DNA from: Planctomycetaceae bacterium
GTDB taxonomy: Bacteria; Planctomycetota; Planctomycetia; Pirellulales; Thermoguttaceae
DNA: 6,238 nucleotides
Direction: 5' to 3'
NCBI GenBank assembly: GCA_031274385.1
Contig: JAISQH010000318.1
Coordinates: 1 to 6,238 of the forward strand
Positions 1 to 5,939 of this stretch are shown here, in pieces. Position numbers and translations under genes: made by a program. The notes beneath the pieces are model-generated. The model was given only the letters and a program-made list of their open reading frames with translations, was not told the DNA's origin and searched no databases. The number at the start of each line of letters is the position of its first letter. The first letter of the stretch is position 1.

Positions 1-77
1 ATTTTTCGTGATGTTTTGTGTTTTTCGTGGTGGAATCCCACAAATTGTAACTTGATGCGAAAAAGGAGATCGTTTGA

Positions 78-117
78 TTCTTTGCGTCTTTGCGCGCAAA
101 ATAAAATAGACAGTTAC
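78..117 (-). repeat. Dispersed repeat end (GTAACTGTCT...TTTGCGCGCAAA), copy 1
   Basis: Read on the minus strand from 117, this 40-base segment matches 1604-1643 on the plus strand at 37 of 40 positions. The last 23 bases (100 to 78) are identical. It contains the perfect palindrome TTTGCGCGCAAA (89-100). It looks like the terminal repeat of an element that continues leftwards out of the window. Confidence 0.7.
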
Positions 118-245
118 GCAAACAAGCGTTCTCGATAAGGCAACCGCTCTCGATGTTGGTTCAGATACGTCTGCAATGACCGTATCGCCTCCTTCTGCTC
201 TCCATCAAACCTCTCCTCCGAAAGCAAGCGGGAACACCCTCTCGT
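114..245 (-). pseudogene. Possible transposase C-terminal remnant
   Basis: A 43-codon open stretch between two stop codons, with no start. It reads LLSEERFDGEQKEAIRSL and then QTYLNQHRERLPYRERLFA. The pattern of a helix followed by YLxxHxxRLxYxxR resembles the segment just before the conserved Gly-Ser-Gly and Glu region of DDE transposases of the ISKra4/UPF0236 type, recalled from memory and not searched. The frame stops (TAA, 116-114) exactly where a dispersed repeat beginning GTAAC starts, as if the repeat had cut the gene. The upstream part in this frame (to about 350) has stops and no recognisable domain. It could equally be random open sequence. Confidence 0.25.
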
Positions 246-351
246 TCACCCCGAAAAAACTTTTGCGTAACAACAACATTCGCGTGTCCTCAAACCATGT
301 TTGACGCACCACCTCATTCTTGAACACCCCCCTTCCGCAACTGAAACGGAA

Positions 352-1587
352 TTAGACAGCACTTCGTGTGGCGGCAAGCATTGCGAGGAAAAAGGCGAAA
401 TAGATGAAGCCGACAATTCCGCCGATGACAATGAAAATAGCCGGTTCGATAAATTTACCAAGCATTGTAACACGTCGGCTTAATTGTTCTTCACTGTAAT
501 CAGCCACGTGAAGCAACGACGTATCGAGACTGCCGCTTCGTTCGCTGACGGCAATCATTGAAAGAGCCATTGGACAAAATTTCGCTAAGGTGGTGTTACG
601 GATTCCTTTGCTGATGGAGTCACCTTGTTTGACCATATTGTGCACTTTTCTAAGTTGGGCGGCGTAATGTTGATTACTCATCACAGCTTCGACCAGTTCC
701 ATTGCGGTGAGAACACCGATGCCGCTTTTCAGCAAGGCTCCCAGTGTTCGGCACCACATGGTGTTGGAATGATCCCGATACGCTTTACCAAGCAAAGGAA
801 CGTAAAGAAGAAAGTAATCAATTCGTTCACAAAGGGACGGGTTTTTTCGTGCAAAATAATAGGCAACAATAAGTAATATCGGCAAAGCAACGAGGTAAAG
901 ACCATAAGCCCATATAAAATCATTTGTCCACAACAGGATTTTTGTTGGCAAGGGAAGCTCAACGGTTTTTGATTGTTTTGAAATGAAGGCAATGATTTTC
1001 GGCAGAACATGAACAACGAGAAAATATCCGACGCCCGCCGCAACAACCATGACAATTGCCGGATAAGTGAACGCCTGAACGATTTGACTGCGAACCCGCC
1101 GGCTGCGTTCCATTAAATCGGCAGAATAACGAAACATTTCGTCAAGAGTTCCGTTACTTTCGCCGACACTGATCAGACCGATGGTAATATTTCCAAAACA
1201 GGCAGCGTCTTCTTGTAACGATTTCTTCATCGAATAACCTTGTTTCACTTTTTCAGCGAGACGTAAATAAATTTTGCCGAGCAACGGCGGAGCCTGTTCG
1301 CCGACTGCCGACAAGGCTTCTAAAATCGGAACTCCCGCCTTGAGAAGTGATGCCAACTGACGAAGGCACAATTCGATTTGACTGATGAAAATAAAGAGCC
1401 GCTCCATTATTGTGCGCAAAGCTCCGTGTTCTCCGCTTACCGTTTCTCCGGCTGGGGCATTGCGGATACTGAGAATAACTCCGCCTTGTTTTCGTAACTC
1501 TATCGAAGCAAGATGCAGTGATTCGGCATTGATAACGCCTGTTTTAACGGAACCGTCTTTTTTGATTTTGTACTGAAATTTTGCCAT
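352..1587 (-). CDS. gspF: GspF/PilC-family inner-membrane platform protein
   Basis: A 411-residue protein, the usual family length. It is the polytopic core of the assembly platform, coupling the cytoplasmic ATPase to pseudopilin extraction and polymerisation. Two repeated T2SSF domains are visible, at about residues 74-197 and 276-398. Each has the family glycine/glutamate signature: VGESNGTLDEM (141-151) and VSERSGSLD (347-355). Hydrophobic segments lie at about 175-198 (after TYPAIVMV), 225-246 and 382-404 (after FIEPAIF), giving the three-helix pattern. The N-terminal 60 residues (MAKFQYKIKKDGSVKTG) match the usual soluble start. The start is fixed by an in-frame TAA four codons upstream and by an AAGG ribosome site seven bases before the ATG. 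It is the last gene of the block, 303 bases after gspE. The family is clear; secretion versus pilus use cannot be decided here. Confidence 0.95.
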   Translation of the reverse strand: MAKFQYKIKKDGSVKTGVINAESLHLASIELRKQGGVILSIRNAPAGETVSGEHGALRTIMERLFIFISQIELCLRQLASLLKAGVPILEALSAVGEQAPPLLGKIYLRLAEKVKQGYSMKKSLQEDAACFGNITIGLISVGESNGTLDEMFRYSADLMERSRRVRSQIVQAFTYPAIVMVVAAGVGYFLVVHVLPKIIAFISKQSKTVELPLPTKILLWTNDFIWAYGLYLVALPILLIVAYYFARKNPSLCERIDYFLLYVPLLGKAYRDHSNTMWCRTLGALLKSGIGVLTAMELVEAVMSNQHYAAQLRKVHNMVKQGDSISKGIRNTTLAKFCPMALSMIAVSERSGSLDTSLLHVADYSEEQLSRRVTMLGKFIEPAIFIVIGGIVGFIYFAFFLAMLAATRSAV

Positions 1588-1594
1588 GAGATGA

Positions 1595-1598
1595 CCTT
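1595..1598 (-). promoter_or_regulatory. Ribosome binding site of gspF
   Basis: AAGG on the minus strand, seven bases before the ATG at 1587, is the only clear Shine-Dalgarno-like site in the gene block. It lies just outside the candidate element at 1604-1886, so that element sits between the gspE stop and the gspF ribosome site without disturbing either. The other three genes have no comparable purine motif at the right distance. Confidence 0.55.
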
Positions 1599-1681
1599 AT
1601 TATGTAACTATCTATTTTCATTTGCGCGCAAAGACGCAAAGAACACGAAGGTTTTGATTTTAAACGGATTAATTTTCTTTG

Positions 1682-1708
1682 TGTCTTTCATGTCTTTTAT
1701 GTCTTTAT
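1682..1708 (+). repeat. Three 9-base tandem repeats (TGTCTTTNN)
   Basis: Three consecutive 9-base units, TGTCTTTCA, TGTCTTTTA and TGTCTTTAT, lie inside the candidate element in the gspE-gspF spacer. The same element carries a second, unrelated 9-base array at 1785-1811. Confidence 0.7.
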
Positions 1709-1740
1709 CCGTAACTAAAATAAATAAACTTGTTTCATTA

Positions 1741-1815
1741 TTGTCAACAGATGACGCAGATTGAACAGATTTTTATAAAAAGCGAATCTGTAAAATCTGT
1801 AAAATCTGTTGACAA
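1741..1815. repeat. Nested inverted repeat with 9-base tandem units
   Basis: The outer arms TTGTCAACAGAT (1741-1752) and ATCTGTTGACAA (1804-1815) are perfectly complementary over 12 bases. Inside, ACAGATT (1765-1771) pairs with AATCTGT (1785-1791). The right half is three 9-base units, AATCTGTAA, AATCTGTAA and AATCTGTTG (1785-1811); the left half carries related words in the opposite orientation. A transcript of either strand could fold here. No T-run follows, so it is not a classical terminator. Confidence 0.7.
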
Positions 1816-1834
1816 AACTAAAATATCCTCGTAG

Positions 1835-1886
1835 TGTTCTTCGTGCCTTTGCGCGCAATCCTTAAAAAAACAAAAGAGACAGTTAC
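1835..1886 (-). repeat. Dispersed repeat end, copy 3
   Basis: Read on the minus strand from 1886, it begins GTAACTGTCT like copy 1. A T-rich stretch follows, then ATTGCGCGCAAAGGCACGAA. It starts four bases after the gspE stop codon. It is the right-hand inverted end of the candidate element whose left end is at 1604. Confidence 0.6.
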
Positions 1887-1890
1887 CATA

Positions 1891-3342
1891 TTATTTTTCG
1901 TTTAAATAAATAACGCGGCGGACTTCTTCTGCTGTTGTCAGACCTTTTCGTACTTTTTCCGCGCCGTCCGCCCGCAATGACAACATGGAACGCTGTACAA
2001 AAAGGTAATGCGATAAAGCGTCTTCACTTTCTTTATTTCGTACCATTTCACGAACCTGACGGTCAACGGGAGCCATTTCGTACAAACCGAGCCGTCCGGC
2101 ATATCCTGAGTGATTGCAAAGCGGACAACCGACGGCTTTGGGTACGGAAATGGCTTCGTCAGTCCAGCCGAAAAATTCGCGGTCAACAACCGCCGGTGAT
2201 TCAAAACGGACACAATGCGGACACGGACTTCGTACTAACCGTTGCGCAATAACAAGGCGCAGCGCGGAATTAACCAATTCCGGTGCGATACCGAGATTCA
2301 ATAATCGTGCAATAACGCCGACCGAATCGTTGGCGTGCAATGTTGAGAGAACCAAATGTCCGGTTAATGAACTTTTAATAGCAATATCTGCTGTTTCCGC
2401 ATCGCGGATTTCTCCGATCATAATCACATCAGGGTCATGCCGTAACGTACTGCGAAGCGCACGGTTAAAATCAATTCGTTCATTATCGATACGAATTTGA
2501 TTGATTCCGTCGAGCGGAATTTCGACCGGGTCTTCAATACTTAATAGATGTAACGTTCCCGGACGTTTCAAATGACGGAGTGCGGCATAAAGGGTGGTTG
2601 TTTTACCGCTTCCGGTCGGACCGGAAAGTAAAATAACTCCGTGCGCATTTTCAAGCGTGGCAAGAAATAATTGTAAATGTTGTTCATTCATACCGAGCAT
2701 GTCCAATTCCGCAAGTTCCGCCAGAGTATTTTCTGTTGCCAAAATCCGAAGCGTCATTTTTTCACCATAAAGCGTCGGAACAGTTGCCACACGCATGGAG
2801 ACTTCGTCATTACCGATCCACAAAGTCAGTTGCCCGTCCTGAGGAATACGGCGTTCGGCAATATTGAGACCAGACGAAACTTTAACGGCGGAAATCAATT
2901 CATTCATGTTTGCAAGCGGCAAACTCTGATCAACCCGCATCATTCCGTCAATACGCAGCCGAACATATCCGTTTTCGCGTTCGGGATCGAAGTGAATGTC
3001 GCTGGAACGTGAAAGCATGGCGCGAAACACAATTTCTTCAAGCAAACCAAGCGGCGTTCCATCCAATTCGCTTGTTTGTTCCGGGTAATATTTTCGGATA
3101 AATATTGAAACGGTTTCCGGTTTTTTGGCACGAAGAACAATGACAGGTAAGCCGACGAGGTTTTCCAGTTGCGATAATGCGAGATAATCATCTTCGTCTT
3201 CCATCACAACGTACAGTTTTTCGTCGGCAATCATCATCGGCAATATCCCCAAACGCCGCGCCATCTGCGGTGCAAGAAGACGAAGCGCGTCCCGACTTGA
3301 AACAACTCGCGAAAGATCAATAACAGATTTTTCCAAAACCAT
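1891..3342 (-). CDS. gspE: GspE/PilB-family secretion/pilus assembly ATPase
   Basis: A 483-residue cytoplasmic hexameric ATPase that powers pseudopilus or pilus assembly. Residues 1-90 form an MshEN-like N-terminal domain (LGILPMMIADEKLYVVMEDEDD, 31-52, shows the usual pattern). The ATPase core has all its boxes: GPTGSGKTTT as Walker A (241-250, Lys247), SIEDPVE as Asp box (268-274), DVIMIGEIRD as Walker B (305-314, Glu311) and LSTLHAND as His box (332-339). Four cysteines, CPHC (374-377) and CPLC (406-409), form the zinc-binding tetracysteine motif of GspE and many PilB proteins. The length is nearer GspE than the longer PilB proteins. No strong ribosome site precedes the ATG; the leader is AT-rich heptamer repeat followed by an A-run. 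No PilT-like retraction ATPase is present, which mildly favours a secretion role. No catalytic residue is missing. Confidence 0.97.
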   Translation of the reverse strand: MVLEKSVIDLSRVVSSRDALRLLAPQMARRLGILPMMIADEKLYVVMEDEDDYLALSQLENLVGLPVIVLRAKKPETVSIFIRKYYPEQTSELDGTPLGLLEEIVFRAMLSRSSDIHFDPERENGYVRLRIDGMMRVDQSLPLANMNELISAVKVSSGLNIAERRIPQDGQLTLWIGNDEVSMRVATVPTLYGEKMTLRILATENTLAELAELDMLGMNEQHLQLFLATLENAHGVILLSGPTGSGKTTTLYAALRHLKRPGTLHLLSIEDPVEIPLDGINQIRIDNERIDFNRALRSTLRHDPDVIMIGEIRDAETADIAIKSSLTGHLVLSTLHANDSVGVIARLLNLGIAPELVNSALRLVIAQRLVRSPCPHCVRFESPAVVDREFFGWTDEAISVPKAVGCPLCNHSGYAGRLGLYEMAPVDRQVREMVRNKESEDALSHYLFVQRSMLSLRADGAEKVRKGLTTAEEVRRVIYLNEK

Positions 3343-3351
3343 CTTTTTTGA

Positions 3352-3382
3352 ATTGAAAATTGAAAATTGATAATTGAAAATT
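3352..3382 (+). repeat. Heptamer tandem repeat (ATTGAAA)
   Basis: Four consecutive heptamers, ATTGAAA, ATTGAAA, ATTGATA and ATTGAAA, then a partial unit. They are followed by two GATTAA hexamers (3385-3396). The array ends about ten bases before the gspE start and so forms the leader of that gene. It resembles the short tandemly repeated heptamers known from heterocystous cyanobacteria and other repeat-rich genomes. Confidence 0.8.
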
Positions 3383-3423
3383 AAGATTAAGATTAAAAAT
3401 GATAAATTATGTCACTGATTTAA

Positions 3424-3451
3424 TCCTCACTCCCCACTTCCCACTCTACTC
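3424..3451 (-). repeat. Heptamer tandem repeat (GTGGGAA) over the end of the GspM-like gene
   Basis: On the minus strand the units are GAGTAGA (3451-3445), GTGGGAA (3444-3438), GTGGGGA (3437-3431) and GTGAGGA (3430-3424). The first unit contains the last codon (GAG) and the TAG stop of the GspM/PilO-like gene. The purine-rich strand is opposite to that of the array at 3352-3382, so the two arrays of this spacer face each other. Confidence 0.75.
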
Positions 3452-4195
3452 ATGAAAATACAGGATCAAATGGAATCGCAATTGTAGTTTTTCTGTTCGG
3501 CGGTCATTGATTGTTTTCGGAGTCATTTCCGGTGTTCCCAAATGAAGTTGCGTTATTTTTATCGGATAGGCAAAGGTTTCCAACTGTTTCAAAAAATTGA
3601 GAATACCGCTGAAATGTCCTTCTATTTTATAATCATGTTCTTCATATTTAAGCGGCGATTCTTCCGGTGAAGCGGGAGTTTCCTGTTTCGGTTTTGTAGT
3701 ATTTTCGTTTTGTTTTTTTGAGGATGTTGTTTTTGTTGCCGGTGTTACTGTTTTGGTTGTTGGTTCTGTCTGGGCTGAAATACCGCTCGATAAAAGAATG
3801 AGTTTGTTTTTTGAGATCATCGCTGCCAGTTCGGAAAGGACGGCTTCTTTATTTTGTTGCGTAATTTTTGGGCGGGATTTCGCAACACGTTCCATTTCCG
3901 TTTTTTTATCTGCTGCGGTTTTTTCACGTCCGATCAATTGCTCTTGTGCCATGATGATATCGGAATCGGTTTCAATAGTGGGCAATGGATTCGGCGGTTC
4001 GCTTTTATCGTACTTTGATTGGGTTTCTGCAATGGCTGCGGAAATGGAATCAAACCAGTATTTTCGTGCGCCATAAATCACCGCTATCGTAATCACAATT
4101 CCCAGTACGATCCGGTGAAACGTTTTGAGCCGTCCCCAACCGGATGAAATATCTTTATGCCAAATCCGTAATTGCCGCCTTAATGTACGTAACAT
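3446..4195 (-). CDS. GspM/PilO-like assembly-platform protein
   Basis: A 249-residue bitopic protein, judged from layout rather than strong motifs. A short basic cytoplasmic start (MLRTLRRQLRIWHKD) is followed by one membrane helix at about 27-43 (IVLGIVITIAVIYG). Next come a charged, probably coiled-coil stretch (about 50-125), a Thr/Lys/Pro-rich low-complexity linker (141-182), and a C-terminal alternating-strand region (YKIEGHFSGILNFLKQLE, 189-206, then LQLRFHLILYF). That region fits the ferredoxin-like fold of PilO/GspM. Such proteins pair with PilN/GspL in the periplasm, and the gene directly follows the GspL-like gene. The open frame runs on upstream to 4339, overlapping the previous gene. 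The extra 48 residues are mostly translated heptamer repeat, so the ATG at 4195 is preferred. No ribosome site is visible. The stop TAG lies inside a downstream heptamer array. The linker is longer than expected for a minimal PilO. Confidence 0.75.
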   Translation of the reverse strand: MLRTLRRQLRIWHKDISSGWGRLKTFHRIVLGIVITIAVIYGARKYWFDSISAAIAETQSKYDKSEPPNPLPTIETDSDIIMAQEQLIGREKTAADKKTEMERVAKSRPKITQQNKEAVLSELAAMISKNKLILLSSGISAQTEPTTKTVTPATKTTSSKKQNENTTKPKQETPASPEESPLKYEEHDYKIEGHFSGILNFLKQLETFAYPIKITQLHLGTPEMTPKTINDRRTEKLQLRFHLILYFHE

Positions 4196-4317
4196 GTTAA
4201 TAGTGGGAAGTGGGGAGTGGGAAGTGGGAAGTGGGGAATGGAAAGTCGGAAATTGTGTACGTAAAATCAACCGCTTGCGACACTCTCCACTCTCCACTAT
4301 CAACTCTCCACTATTAA
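4196..4317. repeat. Convergent heptamer arrays with inverted ends
   Basis: The whole spacer between the GspL-like and GspM-like genes is repeat. On the plus strand from 4196 there are eight heptamers: GTTAATA, GTGGGAA, GTGGGGA, GTGGGAA, GTGGGAA, GTGGGGA, ATGGAAA and GTCGGAA (to 4251). On the minus strand from 4317 come TTAATA, GTGGAGA, GTTGATA, GTGGAGA, GTGGAGA and GTGTCGC (to 4277). The ends TTAATAGTGG (4197-4206) and CCACTATTAA (4308-4317) are perfect inverted repeats. The right end supplies the TAA stop of the GspL-like gene. The left end lies one base before the ATG of the GspM-like gene. Confidence 0.8.
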
Positions 4318-5738
4318 GGTGGATAGACGCGAAGGACAAATTTTTGTTCGTTTGAATCGGGAGTTTTTTCCAGTGTTTTCAATTCGACCAATGTTTTATA
4401 TTCGTTCATTTTTTGATTGAGTTTTGGTCTTAGTTGGAGAAAACCGTCTTGATACAACGTGTAACCCGTCAACAGTAATTCATCGTCGGAAATCTGTTCA
4501 ATTTCTGTCAACCTTGTGTAAATCGGCATATTTTCATTGAGTTCCAAGAGGATCGGAACCAATATTGGCGGGAGCGGATTTTTTCGGTTGAGTATTTTGA
4601 TGATTTTTTCATTCCGGCTGCGTTGGGAATCAATGGCGGCGAGTTTATCGTTCCATTTTTTTCGTTCGTTACGTAATTTTTCCCAATCGGCGATTTTGGT
4701 ATTGATGTTGTTCATATCTGTTCGTAATTTACAATAAGTGCCGATTGTAAAGATTATAGCGAAAATCAGTGTGAAACAAAATATCCAGGTTCCGGCTCGA
4801 TAGGGGGACAGTTCTTTTTCCGGCAATCCCACGACGGCTCCTCCGCCAGCCGGAACACCGGGTTCGGCGGTTACAATAACTTCTCGTGCGATTTCTTCGG
4901 CAACTTCCGATATGCCCGTGAACGAGAGCGGCGTTTCCGAATCAATAATTGCCCGCAATTCTTCGATTCGCTTTTCATCAACTCCCGACGAATACCAAAC
5001 CTGAAGCGGAATCGATTTTTGTGCATTAAGCCGCCGCGCGGCTCCTTGTAACCGATCCGTTTGCAAGCGTTCGGTCTGTAATCGGTCAGTTTGCAAACGC
5101 TCGGTTTGTGACCGATCTTCCGGCGACAATCCGAGTGCGATTCCGCTGGTCATCATGGGCAATTGATCAGTGGCACCGACGGCGTAAAAACCGGTATCGC
5201 GTTTTAAGATCAAAAATCGTGACTCGTCATGCAGCCGGACACCGGCAGCCAACGCCGCCAATTCAAAAACTCCGCAACCGTCAAACCGCAACCCTGCTGA
5301 CTGACAAGATTTATCGTACAGTTCGAGTTGTGCCGTTTCAAAACCGGCGGCATAAAAAGTTTCATTGGTTCCGCCCATACGGAAGGAATCGGCAAATGAC
5401 GACGCAACACGAACAGTTCCGAATTCCTGACCGGTTGTTTGTGTGAACGCCAGAGCAATAACAGTTTGTTGTTCTTCCGGTGTGGCGTCGTAGGGAAGTT
5501 CGACATTTTCGAGTTTTTGTACGTTTTGCGACAACACAATACGAACACGCCGTACCTTATTTTTTTCGGCAAATTCGAACAATGACGGCGGGATTTGTCT
5601 CGGATTTTTACCCGGTTGACTTATTTGCTCCAATGTGTACCAAATCGATTTTTGATACATAAAAGCGTACGCATACCACTGATTCCCATCGTGCAAAAAA
5701 ACGGCAACCCGACTGTATTTTCCTGTTGTCCAAGCCAT
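4314..5738 (-). CDS. GspL-like protein (PilM-type actin fold fused to PilN-like part)
   Basis: A 474-residue bitopic protein. Residues 1-200 form a cytoplasmic region resembling the degenerate actin-like fold of PilM/GspL, with strands and turns such as VRIVLSQ (65-71) and FYAAGFE (128-134). Residues 208-231 are a charged repeat (QTERL/QTDRL). A single membrane helix lies at about 316-336 (GTWIFCFTLIFAIIF). A coiled coil follows (about 337-385), then a PilN-like periplasmic domain, with LLELNENMPIYTRLTEIE (397-414) and LLLTGY (421-426) as the clearest signature. PilM plus PilN in one chain is the GspL architecture: it recruits the ATPase to the membrane and pairs with GspM. The start is firm because an in-frame TAA lies four codons upstream. 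The stop TAA falls in the end of a repeat element. It is the first gene of the block. A T4P-type PilMN fusion is the alternative reading. Confidence 0.8.
   Translation of the reverse strand: MAWTTGKYSRVAVFLHDGNQWYAYAFMYQKSIWYTLEQISQPGKNPRQIPPSLFEFAEKNKVRRVRIVLSQNVQKLENVELPYDATPEEQQTVIALAFTQTTGQEFGTVRVASSFADSFRMGGTNETFYAAGFETAQLELYDKSCQSAGLRFDGCGVFELAALAAGVRLHDESRFLILKRDTGFYAVGATDQLPMMTSGIALGLSPEDRSQTERLQTDRLQTERLQTDRLQGAARRLNAQKSIPLQVWYSSGVDEKRIEELRAIIDSETPLSFTGISEVAEEIAREVIVTAEPGVPAGGGAVVGLPEKELSPYRAGTWIFCFTLIFAIIFTIGTYCKLRTDMNNINTKIADWEKLRNERKKWNDKLAAIDSQRSRNEKIIKILNRKNPLPPILVPILLELNENMPIYTRLTEIEQISDDELLLTGYTLYQDGFLQLRPKLNQKMNEYKTLVELKTLEKTPDSNEQKFVLRVYPP
5049..5108 (-). repeat. In-frame 30-base repeat coding QTERLQTDRL twice
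   Basis: Two 30-base units within the GspL-like gene encode the same ten residues (211-230). They differ at six of 30 positions, all synonymous third codon positions. A degenerate half unit (DRS, residues 208-210) precedes and a single Gln follows. The repeat lies between the actin-like region and the membrane helix. Confidence 0.85.
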
Positions 5739-5780
5739 AATTTTGTTTTAATAATACGTTGTCTGAACAAGATTAAAAAG

Positions 5781-5892
5781 ATTGTTAAGATGTATAGGAT
5801 GATCATTTCGACTGTCACCATTTTAATATTTTTCAATTAAAAAAACATCCGTTAATTAATTGTATTCTTTATCCTGTATACATTTTAACAAT
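5781..5892. repeat. Imperfect inverted repeat upstream of the gene block
   Basis: The left arm, ATTGTTAAGATGTATAGGAT (5781-5800), pairs with 5871-5892, with one mismatch and a two-base bulge. About 70 AT-rich bases lie between the arms. It sits 43 to 154 bases upstream of the first gene's ATG, where a promoter or leader would be expected. No convincing -35/-10 pair could be assigned. Confidence 0.6.
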
Positions 5893-5931
5893 CATTAAAA
5901 TCGTAACTGCCTATTTTGTTTTTAATGATTG
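5889..5931. repeat. Perfect 12-base inverted repeat
   Basis: CAATCATTAAAA (5889-5900) pairs perfectly with TTTTAATGATTG (5920-5931) around a 19-base loop. The left arm overlaps the right arm of the 5781-5892 inverted repeat by four bases, so the two hairpins cannot both form fully. The loop contains GTAACTGCCTATTTT (5903-5917), a fourth copy of the dispersed-repeat end. It lacks a proper U-tract, so a terminator is not claimed. Confidence 0.7.
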
Positions 5932-5939
5932 ATGTTTTA

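Larger units (their letters stand above)
1604..1886. mobile_element. Candidate miniature inverted-repeat element in the gspE-gspF spacer
   Basis: A 283-base noncoding block bounded by inverted ends, GTAACTATCT (1604-1613) and AGACAGTTAC (1877-1886), with one mismatch. Just inside each end is a TTGCGCGCAA palindrome (1622-1631 and 1849-1858) flanked by related words (AAGAACACGAAG at 1639-1650; CTTCGTG at 1840-1846). The interior has 9-base tandem repeats and a 12-base inverted repeat. A related end occurs at 78-117. No ORF of note lies within. No clear target-site duplication is visible, so mobility is inferred. It fills nearly all of the 303 bases between gspE and gspF. Confidence 0.5.

Noticed and set aside
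332..351. Terminator hairpin after gspF (TTCCG...CGGAA)
   Set aside because: The stem is only five bases and is followed by a G-run instead of a T-run.
246..473. 75-residue minus-strand open frame
   Set aside because: It overlaps the end of gspF in another frame, is rich in Ser and Cys, and has no recognisable domain.
3352..4317. CRISPR-like array
   Set aside because: The repeats are 7 bases long and directly adjacent, with no unique spacers and no cas genes.
4196..4339. N-terminal extension of the GspM/PilO-like gene overlapping the previous gene
   Set aside because: The extra 48 residues are translated mainly from heptamer arrays (SPLPTSHSPLPT) whose 7-base period is not coding-like. The ATG at 4195 gives a normal basic start before the membrane helix.
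5739..5790. Promoter with TATTAT as -10 upstream of the GspL-like gene
   Set aside because: TATTAT is present at about 5753-5758, but no -35 box at acceptable spacing was found, and the region is AT-rich enough for chance matches.
5595..5840. Open frames on both strands at the start of the GspL-like gene and its upstream region
   Set aside because: They are shadows of the real gene plus AT-rich noncoding sequence, with no plausible ribosome site or domain.
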